This document shows positions 27,201 through 41,228 of a DNA stretch of 64,000 nucleotides, one piece after another. A program made the translations under genes and the position numbers. Every line of letters starts with the position of its first letter. The first letter of the stretch is position 1. This DNA comes from Oxyruncus cristatus (lineage: Eukaryota > Chordata > Aves > Passeriformes > Cotingidae), in assembly GCA_013399855.1 (NCBI GenBank), contig VXAY01000769.1, forward strand, positions 312 through 64,311, in the 5' to 3' direction. The notes beneath the pieces are model-generated. The model ran no database searches. It saw only the letters and a program-made list of their open reading frames with translations, and was not told the origin of the DNA.

Positions 27201-28219
27201 TACTACGTAGTTTAGTTTGTGGATTTCTCAAGGTCATTTGAATTCAAATCTCATTTCCTTTCCAATGCTTGTGGCCTTTCCCTGTGTTGGGTGACCCACA
27301 GTTTCCACAAATGTATACCATTATTCAAGATTAATGAAATATTGTGCCAAACCCAATAAATATTCCTATGGCATCACATTTGCAGTTTCCCCTTTTCCTG
27401 CCAGCAAACTGTGGATAGCTACCAAATGACTTTTTTTTTTTTTTCTACTAGCTGAACATCAATATCATGGAGAGCACTAATACTGTGGTCATTTGATCTG
27501 GACAAGTAGGATTTAACCTCTAGCCTATATCCTCTTTCAGTCACTTAAGATTCTTTCAATTCTGGCTCTGTAGTAATTGAGTGAAATAACCTAGTTACAC
27601 TTAATGACTGTTAACCAAAACAAATAAAGCTAGTACAACTCCTAGAAAACCAAAATCAAAACACCTCCTAGAAAAAAAAAATACCAGTTTTGTTTTCTGT
27701 ATTTTCACTTCTAGTCAAGTAAAAAATTGGCTGTTCTTTGAAAATGCATGTATTAAAGTTAAAAGAGTGTGGATTAAACACACTAAATACCAGACACAGA
27801 GACAATTATTATACACTGAATGCATTAATTATATTGTAGTCATACCCTAAATAGGGATATATCAATGTAGCAAGTTGGTTTGTGTAGTAATGGCAGTGTG
27901 GAATTCAGAGTGAATTGCAACCTCCCCACCCCCAAACATAAAAATATGAGTTCTCTGTTTTTGTAGTTCCATACAACCATACACTACTAACCAGTTGGCT
28001 AACACTGGAACTAAGCTGGTTCCTTTACCTACACAATCCAATCTCACCAGGCCCTGCAGCATAAGCCCAACTGTAAATCACAGAGAGAACTATGGAACTT
28101 GTGCCATGCATGGCAGTCGTGGAGACACTGGTCTGATCCTATAGACCAAAATGGTTGCTACAGCTATACAGTCTATTTTTTATCCATAAAAAGTCACATG
28201 CTTTCCTGCTGCTCCAGAC

Positions 28220-28290
28220 TGTTTTTTTGGTTTCATTTTGGTTTTGGTTGGATTTTTGTTTGATTGTTTTTATTTGTATTTTTTTGTTTG
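28220..28290. repeat. T/G-rich low-complexity tract
   Basis: Irregular TTTTGG, TTTG and TTGT units over about 70 bases. Low-complexity sequence of the same type as at 42.8 and 59.5 kb. Confidence 0.85.
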
Positions 28291-31200
28291 TTTGTATGAC
28301 TTAATTTGAGTTTTTCTGATGTTGAAATAGTAACTCCATAGATAACAGCTGATAGTGCAGCCATTAATCCAGTGGTCTGGACTTGCTAATTAAATCCATC
28401 TGCTCTTCCTAAATTGTTGCTCCTCCTAAAGCTAGGAAAGCAGGAGTGAAGTAAGCAAGCTGTAGCAATTTGAGTTTTTTCTTGCTGTGGTGGTAGGCAC
28501 GTCACTGCTATTGCCATGGTTAATGCAAGGCTTCCTTTTAAGTTTGACTTGTTATAGTGGAAACAACAAATAATGGATTTACTTGTTCATAGGTTATGCC
28601 CATGACCTTTGTCGCTCTGTTTCAGTTTCTGGAGGAGAAAATATATTTTATTTATTATTTTTCCTCTCATGCCCTTCAGAAATTTTTGGGTGGTTTCAGG
28701 GAGAGATCTTAATGAACTTACAACTTTACAACTCCTTTGAGCAGGAAATGGCAGAAGGAGAAGAATGTGGCTGAGGAGGCTTTAACAAAGCTGTTCATAG
28801 AAACAAAGGGAAGGTAATATCTGTTTCAAGATATAATGGAACAATACTATGTTGAGACCTCAGTCTTGTAGGTATTTACATGTGTGATCAGGATACCAAT
28901 ATATAGCTCATATGTTCCTGTTCATATTCTCCAGCTGAACCCTTTGCCAAAATGAGGTCTTAATTCATATGGACATGAACTTGAAAACAAGTTTTCAAAA
29001 ACAGAAATAAGTTAAAAAAAAAAAAAAAAGACAAATTAACCTCTGGAAAAACATGGTATTGATTTTTAAGTTCAATACTAGAACATTTTCTCATTTAATA
29101 TACTTAATTTTCAGGTTCCATGAAAAAAATGTGATTTGAAAAGCAGCTTTCAAAAATACTGCATAAATGTGTTTCTGTACTTTTTTGTTATTCCTTTGGG
29201 TAAATGCAACTATGTTTCTCTGTTTTATCCTTCATGATCTACTGAAATAAATGCCTAAGATTTGTTCAAAGGAGTGAAAAATACTCATTTTGTTTCATAA
29301 GAACAAAATACTCAAAGATTTCCTCATATTTTTCATTGTGATAATTTTCAGTTACTTACTTTTTCTGCCTTGTTTCTCATGTTTATGTGCATCCTTAGAT
29401 TGATTAATTTTATTGTTACTGCCTTTGATTGTATAATGCCTTTACTACTTCTATTAAAGTGTAATATTTCTAGATCAATTGAAACAGTTAAAATAAAATG
29501 GCCAACAACTAGAAAACATTCAAAAGACCAGAAGAAAAGCTATTTTGAAAAACAATTATTTGCCATATTGGTATCTTTTACTGATTTCCATTTTTTCATT
29601 TGAGTATGAAGTAAAATTCAGAGTAAAAGTGAGATAATTAAGGTAATAGAATTAAAATTAGAAGATTACTAATCAGAAAAAATAGTTTATAAAATAAAGT
29701 TGTATTATGCTAGACCAATAAAGGCTTACTTTTCAGGCAGATGAATAAAGACAATTCTCACTACAATCAGTGAAGAGCAGTGGGTGATTACTGCCTCTAA
29801 AGCTAACTCCTGCAGAGTAGACCAGATCCATGTTAATTGTTAGGATGAGAGAATTGGAAAATAAAAAATATTCAGAGTTTGAGGAAGAAGTGTTTACTTC
29901 AGAGGGCTGTACCAGTAATCTGCCGTGTATCCCATCTACATATGATTTTATTGAAGGAAACCTCAGAGTGAATATTTTCTGTATAATACATTTTATTTTA
30001 CAACATTTTTTTAAAAAAGGTTTTTGGAGCACAGCCTGTTAGAGGGATTTGATTTTAAAGTGTTTGCTGTATGGAACTCTGACTAGTTTAAATTTTCAGG
30101 CTGGGGATGTAAAAATTGCTTCTTTTTGTTAGTTGAAGAAGCAGTTCAGTATGCTGGAGCTGTTCCTTAGGGAGGAAAAAGAAGCAAGTGCAGACTCCTG
30201 GCTGGAGCCCAGCTGCCTGTTAGAGTTCCAGAGCTTGTCCTGATTCACTTCTATTTGTTCTTCTCTCACTTGTTCATTCATATCCTTTCCACTGAATCAT
30301 GAAACAAGAAACTGTGAAATCTTTGGGTCAGTGGATTTTTGTATACTTTTGGATCTCTAGGCATACTGTGATGGAATGTAGTTGACAGTGGTTTTAATAC
30401 CGTGTTTCCTTAGTGGTTTTTTCTAATGTGTTCAGTAGTAAATGGGAGATTTTTTTGTCTCTAGAAACAGTGAATTGAAACACTATCACTGATATTATCA
30501 ACAATTTTCCCCAATTACTATCACTATAAAATAATAGATAAATAAATACTTCCACATACATTTCATAAAGTATTTATAAACAAGCTTTAAAAAATAAATG
30601 TTTTAAAATTATTTTATAAACTAGATTTTGGTCCATTATAACATAAAAATAGTGGATCAGTTTTTGTGCTGCAAACTTACTTATTTCTCATTTGTCTGTA
30701 ACAATAGTCCACAGGTTTGTTGCTGGTTGTGGCATAATGAGGCATGGACCTATAAAACATTGGATCTGTCTGAATCTAAAAAATAATTCTTTGGCATTAT
30801 GACAAAACCTTGAATTAAGCATCTAAAATAATACATGTTCTGAACAAGGAAGTACATACGTTGGGTCTCATAAAATAGAAAAAAAAAGAGTTTTCTTAAA
30901 TTTATGGTCACAAATGAAATAAATGTAAAAATGTATAGAAAATAGTAAAGAAATAGTATACTGTTAAGATAGGAAGGAAGTCTGGATGGCTTGTATTTCG
31001 AGCCCTAGCTCTAACAGGTTTCCGAAGTCTGGTCATGTCTTTATATATTATCCTTCTGTTGGACTCTAGCAAATTTAGAAGTGTCTAAGTATATGTGGGT
31101 ATAAGAGAGAATAAAATAGTGTAATACTGCTTCTGCTTCCTCCAAGCACATTACATTTACAGTCACTTTATACCCACTCCACCTTAGAGGTCTGAGTCAG

Positions 31201-32443
31201 GGGTGTGAATGTCTAACTTTTGACACTTATTACCCTCGTCTATCTATCACTTTGTTGCTGCTGAGCAGCATAATTGCTCATGCAGCAGTTATTGGGTCAG
31301 TGCAAGTTGAAGCCCAAATATTAAAAAAATCAGTGCTCTTCGGCCTCACTGTACCAGGCTGTAAAGTGCAGCTATTAGCAGCTGCCTCATAAACAGTCTT
31401 GATTTCCCTGGTGTGGGAGGAGGTATGTGTGAGGACGAAGTAAGGTGGACAGCTGAAGCAAAGATCACTGCTATTTGTCTCCAGGAAAGCTGCTCTTTGT
31501 CTTGCACCAGAAGCCCTCAGTTCAAACTCGCATCCAGTTGGAAACCTTTGCATGTTACTTCTTAGACTGGCCAGTTGGTTTTTAGCAAATGTATTCATCT
31601 CACACACATAAAAAAAATGTACATAGAAAGTCTGAAAGAAGGTAGAAAGTAACGAGTTTGTGGCTGTAGAACAAACCTTTCTCTTTATCCCTCTGGTAGG
31701 TGCTTAGCCCCAGGTGCAGGGAATCACCTTCCACATCGGTTTAGCTGTCTAACATGTAGCTCATGTCTAACATGGCCTGCATATCACTTTAAATTTGACT
31801 GTCAACATTTAGTTATATCACATCAACACATCCTGATCTGAAGAATCCAGGTTAGTTGTTAGAAATGGTTTTCTAGGTTTGAGTTTACATTTGTGTTACT
31901 ATGAAGTAACCTATTGTATTTTAGTCTGATTCAAAGACATTGAAATCTAAAACATCAGAACTGTCCAAAATATTTAGATCTGGGTTGTTTGTTTTTTGGT
32001 TTGGTTTTTGTTTTCCCCCAGAGTGGGAAAATAAGAAATTTCAAGTGCTCTTTGCTCTTGGAAGGCTCTGGAGGTCTTCTGAGGAATTCAAAGAATCCCT
32101 TGGTTACTGAAATAAACTCTCCCCTTAGAAACTTCAGGGAGTTTAATTAGTACTCCTTTCTTTGTTCCTGGTTTTCAACAAAGACTCTTTGTCAGTTTTG
32201 GGTTAAACCATTAATGAAAAGGGTGTGTTAATTAAGCAACTTGCTTATTTCTAATTGGCAAAAGTACCCTAGCTCTCCCGAGACTTACAGCTAAGCACTG
32301 CAACATCTGCTAAGAGATACTCATGAGCTGGTGAGAGATGTCATAGAAAATATTAAAGCATCCAGGAGAAGTAGTGATAATGACAATCTTGTGTGGGGAA
32401 TGCTTCACAAGAGGCAAAACATAGAAATTTATGTTCTCGAGGG

Positions 32444-32581
32444 TTTTTCTTTTTCCTTTTTCCTTTTATTTTTCCTTTTATTTTTTCCTTTTTTTTCTTT
32501 CTCCTTTTCTTTTTTCCCTTTTTCCTTTTTCTTTCTCTTTTTTCTTTCTTTTTCTTTCTCTTTTTCCTTTTTTCTTTCTTC
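32444..32581 (+). repeat. 138-bp pyrimidine tract
   Basis: A stretch made of T and C with only two purines (A at 32468 and 32480), in irregular TTTTCC, TTTTTC and TTTC units. It runs directly into ACAG at 32582-32585, so on the plus strand it looks like an extreme polypyrimidine tract before a 3' splice-site AG. Long polypurine/polypyrimidine tracts can also form triplex (H-) DNA. No supporting exon follows, so this is described only as a repeat. Confidence 0.9.
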
Positions 32582-33578
32582 ACAGTATGCAATTTGCATG
32601 ACTACAGTTACAGCTAAAACCCATTATTCGGAGGGACAATTTGCAAGATGGTTTGAAATTGTCAGGTTCTATTGCAGCATATAGAAACAAAATTCAGCTC
32701 TTCCTTTTGTTATTTTTTTTTTTAATTAATTTTTTTATTTTGAGGTGGTTTTTGTTTATTTTCTTTTAATCTTGTTCTGGATGTCATTGATTGAGAGAAA
32801 AGGAGAACAACACATGTATGAAAACAGCTTCCGAGATGGAATGCAATGATTTCACACGCCAAACTGGCAGCATTGCCTCTTCCGAGACAGGATTTTCTTA
32901 CTGACAGCCACTTAAGTATTAATGGGAAGTCCTTTGATAATCTCCTCAATTTAATTTATGTTACATAGGAAGACCAGCAGTTGTGTTGACAGAATTCCAC
33001 AAAATCGTTCTATTACAGTAGGTAATGTCAGTATGAAGAAAAATATCATGACATTCTATGTTTTAGTTTACAGCTGTTTGAAGAAAAAAGAGTTACCTGT
33101 TATCTCTGAGCAACACTGCCTAAGCTACTACCTTAGAAACACATTAAGTGTTTTACATGTACTTTTTTACCTGCAGGTGGTTATTACAACTTCAATACTG
33201 ATAATTTCATTATGTTGCCTATATAAATCAGTTAAAGAATAATATTTATAAAACATATTGAGGAATCATGTTTTTACAGCTGTAGTTGTTGTACACTGAA
33301 GCATATTGTAGTGAATTAATACAAAACTGAAGTTCATAAAAATGCAGTTTGAATTTGGGCTTATCACTTATTTATATATGGTAATCTATGCCGGCCATTT
33401 GCTGTTTAACTGAGAAAATAAGTAATTTTAACATGGATTTGGAAGGATTTGTTTTAAGTGTTTCATATACCTTAATGGATACTTGAGTACTGAGGCCTGT
33501 ACTTGTTCTGGTGTTTGGGGTTTTTTTTGACAAGGTCTTGGAGATATGGAGGAGTCTGGGAAATAAAGGGATAGAGGG

Positions 33579-33597
33579 GTGTGTGTGTGTATGTGTG
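33579..33597. repeat. GT microsatellite
   Basis: Six GT units followed by ATGTGTG. A short imperfect dinucleotide repeat. Confidence 0.85.
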
Positions 33598-36500
33598 AAA
33601 TGGACATAGTTTTAAAATCCAAAGGTTAAAGAAAGACAGTTATCTTTCTTTTGTCAGCTGCACAACAGCTCAGGGAGAGGTGTTTTTAAAAAACGTTTTT
33701 TTCTGTTAAACATCCAAGGAATCTTGAATTGGCCAGTATGTGTTGCTTATTCAAGGATAGAACACAAACAATCAACACTGCTTCTTGTCTTAGATTCTGA
33801 AAATATTTTGAGGACTTAATTGTGAGAAAATTCTGATGGTTTTGTCTCATCTGCAATTTTCTACTGCTGTCAGAATGTCAGTAACTTTCTCTCCAGTTCC
33901 TTGAAGTGTGGTGCAGAAGCATTTTTTAAATCTAAGAAATTGTCTGGTCTTCCTTTTAGAAGTCTCAATACTTTGATGATCATGTGAGAAAATGGATGAA
34001 GTAATCTTTAGAATAGCTTTTTGTATCTAGCATTTGAGATACTATTGTTCGGTTACTCTAGAATTTTTGTATTAGAATATATTTTTATTTTTTCTTGACC
34101 TATTCTGAAAGAAGATCTCAGCAAGGTCTGTGTGGGTGATGATCTGGGTAGGAAAGAGCTGTCAAAAAAAAGCTTGAAAATGAGGGGTAGAAGTTACAGC
34201 AGTGTGAACAAGCAAGTGTCCTTGTTCAGAAGCGGATGTCTAAATGACTTTGAATTCTTTGTTTACTTCCTATGTTTGATTGAGTGCAATTTGAAAAAAA
34301 ACCACATTTATTTACCTAGAACTATTTCCTTCTTAGTAAGAAACTTGAAATTGATTTTTACTTCACACACTTCTTCTCTGAAGTAATATAAAATCCGTGT
34401 CTATTAAATGTGTACAGAGGCTTTGTGGCCCATCAGGGTACCATGACATTCCAGTGTATTGATTCTGTGGTGTTAAAGGGTGACATATTTGGTGTTAACG
34501 GGCCATCAGAGTCGTGGGATTTGAACGGCACACAGTAAGAAGCACTGACTTTCCTGTAACATGACAGGCTTTCTAAAGCAGTGGAAGTAACTTTAGTCTT
34601 ACGTAGTTCCTCATGTGTAAACTTCAAAGATAAATAAGATTTTTGTATAATCAGAAAATCTTTAAAAAAAATCAGAAAATAAACTGTAGTATTTATTGAC
34701 CTATAACAGCCAAAACCATTCTGCAGTTTGTCATCTGTAAAATTTCTTGACATCCAGAATTTAGAATTCACTCTTGAAAGGAACATTTTGCTTCATACTG
34801 TGGTCGGTTTGGTTTTTTTATTGCGTTATTTCTTTCTGCAAAATGTAATCTATGTCCTAGGTTTATTTTGGCATACAGGGTTTATTTGCATTTCATGTAA
34901 TGTCTGTTTATATTGTAGGCTAAAGGTGCATAAGTGTAAAGTTGTTACAGTTTTGTGTTACCTGGCAGGGCATCAAATGCTGACCAAAAGAGCATGTGGA
35001 CTAAAGAGGGTTAAATCTGATCATCTTATGTTTGCTGTCTTTCAGGTGGCGTGTGCTTTTTAATTTTAAGGACCAGGAATGCTTTCTTTGGAAATAGAAT
35101 TTTGATTATTTTTGATTGTATAGTGTTGATTATAATTATTGTGCAAAAAAAAAGAAAAATAAAATCAGGTAAATCAAAAAAAAGTGAGCTAATTTTAGAC
35201 ATCTTTGGAAACTAATCATGGGAGTACCAGATTTATGGATTTAAGAGAGTCTATAAGGACTCAACTTCCAGATTTTTACATCTTCTTTCTGGTTTGTGTG
35301 TTTGAATACCAGTTGTCCTGCAAAGAAATATAGAATGTATTTTGTAACATATGTTTGCTCTGTTTTGTAACAACATAAGTATTTTGCTTAAGCAGATTTT
35401 CTAGGAAGTGACAGCTCTGAAAAATTGGACACAGTGGCTGCTAGAATTATTTCAGTTTCAGGCAATCTAAATAGTGTAGAAGGGAGAAAATGAAATATCA
35501 CCATATTTTTAAAGATGACACTTTTGTCAAAGATTCTTTTTCACTCTTCAACTTGAAACAAATTGAGTAAATCAAGTAGACCTAAAATATCTGCACTCAT
35601 TGAAGATACAACACCTTCTTAGTTTCTTTTATTTTTAGCTTTCCACCTCTGTCCTTATAAGCATAAGGGAGAGCAATGACTTAATAACTGTAAAAACACT
35701 GTGAGGAGTATAATTCTTCTGGTTTAATTGTTATCTCTAAACAGTTTTGGATCATAACTGGCTTTCACGAAACATAGTTACATAGAGGTAATTTAAATAA
35801 AATCTGGTAAAATTAAACAAAAATGAAGTTTTATATTTTCAGAATTATATTTTGCAAATCAATGTAGAAGAATATTTTGGTCAGATCTGATTTCATAGGT
35901 TCCTGCTGAACTTCTGTGCATCGAGAATCAGAAGGGAGACCTGGCCAGTATCTTTCAATCTTTTTGAATATTAGCAAGTATCCACTAAGACATTTTTATA
36001 AAGACTGACTTTAAAAGGAGGTAGGGGGGAAGAGTTTACTGAACACAACTCTCCCTACTTGAGCAGATATAATTGCTCATGATGAAATTCCTGTTCATCC
36101 CAGTAGCTGTATGGCAAATGTTCAGTGTATGCTTCTCTTCTGCTCCTTTTAGATGTGACACCAGACTTGCTGCAAGCATATGTTCCCTTCACATTTAATG
36201 CAAGGGAGAAATAATTTGCAGAAAGACTTTACTGACGTTTAAAGTTTGGTTGAGAGTGGAGCCCACTACCTACAAAGTAAAATCAAGCCCAGTGTAGTAC
36301 CCACAGTCTGTGCAGATACTGACAAAGAGACACCAGGGTTCCTCCTGCTGCTGTTTTGTCATTGTGTTCCACAGTGAATTGGTCTTATTTGGCAGTCTGC
36401 TACAACAAAGAGCTTAGCTACTGTATTATACTAAAACCTGTCATAGGTATTTTCCTTCTTCTTAGTCCCCTTTACAGTATCACAAAATGAATCTGCATTA

Positions 36501-38588
36501 TTTTAGATATAGGAGACCCAAGTAAAAAAATCTACAGCCTTGGACTTCTTAAGTTCCTGCATGAGACACAAAAGAGGCTTAAGTATTTTCCATCCTACAA
36601 AGCAGAGAGGTTTTATGGACCTACACCATGTATTTGTTTGTTTTTAGGAAAGCCAGAAGTTGGAGAGTAAACACTAAGGTTTTTTCCCTCTGGTACGGGA
36701 CATGAAGTCTTTAAAAAATACTGCAAAGGTCTCATTTTCTGGAAGAGGCTAAGCCATTCTTTAGAAATTTCTCCACAAAAGTTTGTGGGCATCCTGATTA
36801 TGAAAGAGGACTCAAATGACAAGAAATAACTACTGAAAAAGCATCAGGAAAAAGGTTATGCAAATTTTCAGATGAAATCAGCTCAGGACTCTTGCTATTT
36901 GAAGAAAGAGAGAAACCTTTCATTCATAAAATGTTCTACAGTAATGCAGAAGACCAATTAAAATATATTTTTAATTTCTGAGGCATCCTTCTATTTGAGA
37001 TAGAACCCCCACAAATAAATATCTAGAATTGTAACCTCTAACACTTGGCTGGTGTACTCTGCTTGCCCGGCAGGCTAGGAACAGTTTCAGTGGTGTACAT
37101 GTGTCTCCAGAAACTTATCTGGAAAACCATTTTTTGTTGTTCATCCGTCCTCCAAGACAGGGAGTAGCAGTTCTAACCTGTCTTGCTACTGAGTACTACA
37201 GCTGGTAATATGCTGAGTAGGGGCAGCTGTGTAAAAATAAATTGGACTGTGCTTCTGCAACTTACCTTGACAGAGCAAAGTCTTTTCACAGTGTGCACAC
37301 ACTGCATATTAGATGTAATTTAATGTGAAAGAAGCAGAGACGCATTTAAGACTGATTTTGGGTCCTACAATAAACATTTTGCTACTTCACTGGAAAAAGG
37401 TGAATTTTATTTTTGGTCAAAAATAAGAAGAAAAACTCAGCCCAAAACTCTAAACTAAACTATACCTGAAGGTTATAGTGTTGATTTTGTACTCCCATGT
37501 GCAAATTCTGCACATAAGTTAACTTACTGTGAGGAATTTATGAACAAAAGGATTAGTAGTCATCTAATATTATTATATAAAATATAATAATAAATAAATT
37601 AAAAAAAAGTAAGTATGTTATGTTTGGCTCACCAGAGTGATGTCATGTAACTGATCTCACAAAATGCAACTTTCATTGCATTCCATTGCTCATCTACTTT
37701 CAGATGTGTACTCTTAGTACAACAGTCTAATTTGAATACATGACATAATTTCACATATATAACTACTATCAAATCTAGCTTAATTTTTATCATTTTAGGT
37801 TTAATTTAAAAGGATGTCTAAGAAATTAAAGGTCACTTCATTAACTGCTTGTTTTTTTCTTATTTTTTTCTTCATTCTACATCATATATTAAAGATGAAA
37901 ATAACTTTCTCTATTTCCATTAACAAAAAGTGAATAGAGAAGAAAAAGCAATTATTTGCAGAATGTAAAAACCTTATGGTAATTTGACAGACTTTAATTA
38001 AACCAATCTACCACTCCCTGCTCATAAGACACACTACAGAATAAGCTTTTATTTGTTAGGAAACACCATACTCCTCATTGATAAAGGACTTTGCAACTGA
38101 TTTAGAAGAATGGAATTCGTATTTCCTTTGAAAGGGAAGACATAAATACAAAAAAACCCCTCTTGCTTTGAACTTATTTTTAAGAAAGTGAACAGTTGAA
38201 AGTACAAACAATTTTATTGTATCAGTACAACAATTTAGCATTTTGCACACATACAGTATCTAAGAATCGCTCTATTCATTATAAATTTGGTTTATCATTA
38301 TGATGCTTCCATAACGTGATTACTTAGATAAATGTACAGACTAAATTTTTTCAGTCTTTTTGACTAGAACTTGGAGGTACACTGAAGAATCATTCTGGAA
38401 TTTTATATTTTGTCCAGTGAACAACACTGGCATTTAATGTTGTTTTATGAATCTGTATTTTCCATCCATGATTTCTGTGATCTGTTCGAACAGTGGATTC
38501 AACCTATGCCTATTATGACGTTTCTTTTCAGATGGCTGATAGATTGGTAGGAACACTTTCTTTTTTCTTCTGACTTTTTTTTTTTTTT

Positions 38589-38666
38589 NNNNNNNNNNNN
38601 NNNNNNNNNNNNNNNNNNNNNNNNNNNNNNNNNNNNNNNNNNNNNNNNNNNNNNNNNNNNNNNNNN
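38589..38666. other. Assembly gap of 78 undetermined bases
   Basis: A block of 78 N follows a poly-T run at about 38575-38588 and is followed by TTTT. The gap probably marks a homopolymer or low-complexity tract that could not be sequenced through. The true length is unknown. Confidence 0.98.
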
Positions 38667-40129
38667 TTTTACTACAACATCCCTACAAGGAGTCCTGCTG
38701 TGATCAGTGAGTTTCTAGGGTGAGAATGATACTTAGTTGTACTTTGGAATTGGATACAAAGGCTGGTAGGTCTGTCATAGCCATTTCCTGCCTAAGGGTC
38801 CTGTATAAAACAGTTAAATCCAACCCCGTCACATCTTTCCCTCTCACTGCTTTCCATAACTTTTTCTTTTGGTTTTGGCTGCTCTCTGAGTCTCTGCCTG
38901 TAGAGCCCTACCGTGCCTTTGGCATAATCCTCTTTACTGCCTGATGGATGGAGTTTTGTCCACCCAGGAAGGAGCAGCAGGTCTCCCGCTGCTAAGGCAG
39001 AGTCCCTGCTCCACACAGCATTAGTGCAATTTTTTCCTGTGTAGTCAATTGACTACAGAGAGACTAAATGCCCCTCTCAAGCAAGGGCAGGCAGGGCAGC
39101 TGAGGGCTGAGGCAAGAGAAGCCCCTGAAGCCTGTTGTGCTCCAGGTATAGTAGGAGTGTCTATATTGAACAGGGATTTATTTCCGTCCCAGGGTCCCTA
39201 AAGGCCTGAAGTGTAAAGCTTTCCTCTGAAGACTGTCTTGCTGATGAGATGAAAAGTAATACTTTCCTTAGCAAAATAAGCAATAAATGTATCAGCTTGC
39301 TATTTCTGCACCGCCATAGGGGTCTATTTAAGATATATCTGCAAAGTATTTAATTCCACAAATAATGCTTCTGCCTCTCACAAACATTTCCCTAGAAATT
39401 CTCTTTGGCCTTATATGTACAAATGGAAACCTTAGTAAGCAAAAGATTTAATTGACAGATACCATTTCATGCAGATTATACATTACACAGTGATTAAAAA
39501 AGTCCTCTTTACAATAACACATATTAATGCCTCTAAAAAATAAAATTGCATTAAACCCCCCCAAATTTGTCATTCATTTGTCACTCAGTTTTTTGTACAT
39601 TAGACACTGAAGTCTTGCCATTCTTAATTTTCTTTCTGTCTTGGTGAGTAAAGTGTGATGGCTGGAGAAATTATAAACAAATGTAATACTGTGTTTGAAG
39701 TGACAAAGGATCATTAGCAGGGAACATAGACATTTTGCCTCCAGGCAGATTAATTCTGGGACTTTGAAAAGTATAAACCCTGTTCAATCAATGCACTTTA
39801 TTCATTGCACTTCAGCATTGGCCTTCAGTAGTAGGAATAGACAATTGTAGTGCCATGCACAGGTAGGAGGAAGGTGGGGAAGGTGATATGGAAATACTCC
39901 TCATATATATGTCTATGATGTAAAATATCTCAAATACCTTCTCAGAAGCTTAGATGCACAGGTGTTTTTCATGTACAGGCATGAGAAGATTTTCTTTTTT
40001 TTTTTTTTTAATTGAATAAATTACAAGACCGGGAAATTACAATGAATGGGAAAAGCGGGGAGAAGGGAATTCAGATAATCAGAGAAATGCACATTATAGG
40101 GTGTGGTCATTATCAGGATAAAGGGCTGA
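38667..40129. other. Non-coding stretch, slightly GC-richer at its start
   Basis: Positions 38,680-39,240 are noticeably less AT-rich than the surroundings but contain no recognised coding region. The two overlapping 74-codon frames at 38720-39016 are unremarkable. A perfect 18-bp palindrome is at 39040-39057. The remainder is ordinary AT-rich sequence with a T run near 39,990-40,010. Confidence 0.5.
39040..39057. repeat. Perfect 18-bp palindrome
   Basis: TGTAGTCAATTGACTACA is its own reverse complement. Allowing one mismatched pair it extends to 24 bases (39037-39060). No flanking repeat or known element was recognised. Confidence 0.9.
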
Positions 40130-41208
40130 CAAATGTCAACAGAGGTAGACAACACTAAAGGAATGATTAAAAGAAAACTTTATTAAACTATAAGAGCAAG
40201 AGACAAGGAGTACAATTTTTACACTTAAAAGTGAAAGATAATGTAATAGAGAAATGAAATTAAAACTTTGCCTTAGTTTTAAACAAAGCTAGCAATGTTG
40301 TACATGGGAGGCAAAAGCTGGAAGTGTCTGAGATAAAAGTAAAACCTGGAGTCTGATGTATTTAAGTCAAATAGGAACAGGTAGGTGTCAACACAGAATT
40401 CTGAGTGATATAGAAGAAAGCATCCCATGTCTTCTTTTAAATAAATCTGTTAGGGAAAAAAAAACCTACTGTTTTGTTGGAGAATAGCAAATGTGGTATT
40501 TATATTTAAGCAGTGGAGAAGACAGAAAAGAAGGGATAAAGGTCTAAAAATATGACCTCATTTTTTATCAAAAGTAGAGAAGAGTTTATATGAAAAAAAA
40601 TTTGAGTTACTGACATAAAGAAAGAGGAAAGGCGGGATAAAATGGAAATTGAAAATGGCTTTACTGAAAGGAGTTCATACAAAGCAATCTGATAGCTTTC
40701 TTTAAAAAGATAACCAATTTTCTAGGTAAAGAAAATTTAGTAATCTCTCTCCTTGGACTTCAGCAAGCAGTTGATACTGTGCCATCTGGGAAATTATTTG
40801 TGCACCTGAGGAAGATGGGCATTACTAGAGGAATTAAAAATATATAAGAAATTCACTAAAATGAGATGACAGTGAGGTGTTACTTGAGTCAAGCATCAGT
40901 CTTAAGACTGTTTTTGCTTTATAGTTTAACCTTCATGCACAGAATGCAAATGTAATAAGGAAACTTGATTAGGAAACAAATATGATAAACATCATGAGTT
41001 TGGGTGAGGATTAGACTGTACTAGATGAAGGACTAGAAAACATTTTAAACTGTAGGAATTAAAACTAACCAACTCAAAACAATAGCAAAACCAAGAAAAG
41101 TTGTAAATTCAGTTAGGAAATCATGAGATGAAAGCAGTAGAAAACAAGAAGAATTTAATAAATTAGAGTTATTGGGAGCAGCAGTGTGACATGAGCAGAT
41201 TTGTTTCT

Positions 41209-41228
41209 GCAGCAACATGCAGCAACAT
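41209..41228. repeat. 10-bp tandem duplication
   Basis: GCAGCAACAT is present twice in tandem inside the old CR1-like element, a local slippage event. Confidence 0.85.

Larger units (their letters stand above)
24250..38588. other. AT-rich non-coding DNA, no gene recognised
   Basis: No recognisable coding exon or named transposable element. The longest frames are 117 codons (32331-32684 plus, a pyrimidine-repeat artefact, and 34433-34786 minus), 115 codons (25478-25825 minus) and 109 codons (31278-31607 minus). None has a recognised motif. T/G-rich tracts occur near 25,220-25,257, 27,158-27,186 and 28,220-28,290, and a GT repeat at 33,579-33,597. The segment 32,000-32,290 is less AT-rich and could be an old repeat that I cannot name. 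Confidence 0.5.

Noticed and set aside
32331..32684. 117-codon Phe/Ser-rich frame and its Lys/Arg-rich antisense frame
   Set aside because: Produced by the pyrimidine tract; the amino-acid composition follows from TTT, TCC and AAG/AAA repeats.
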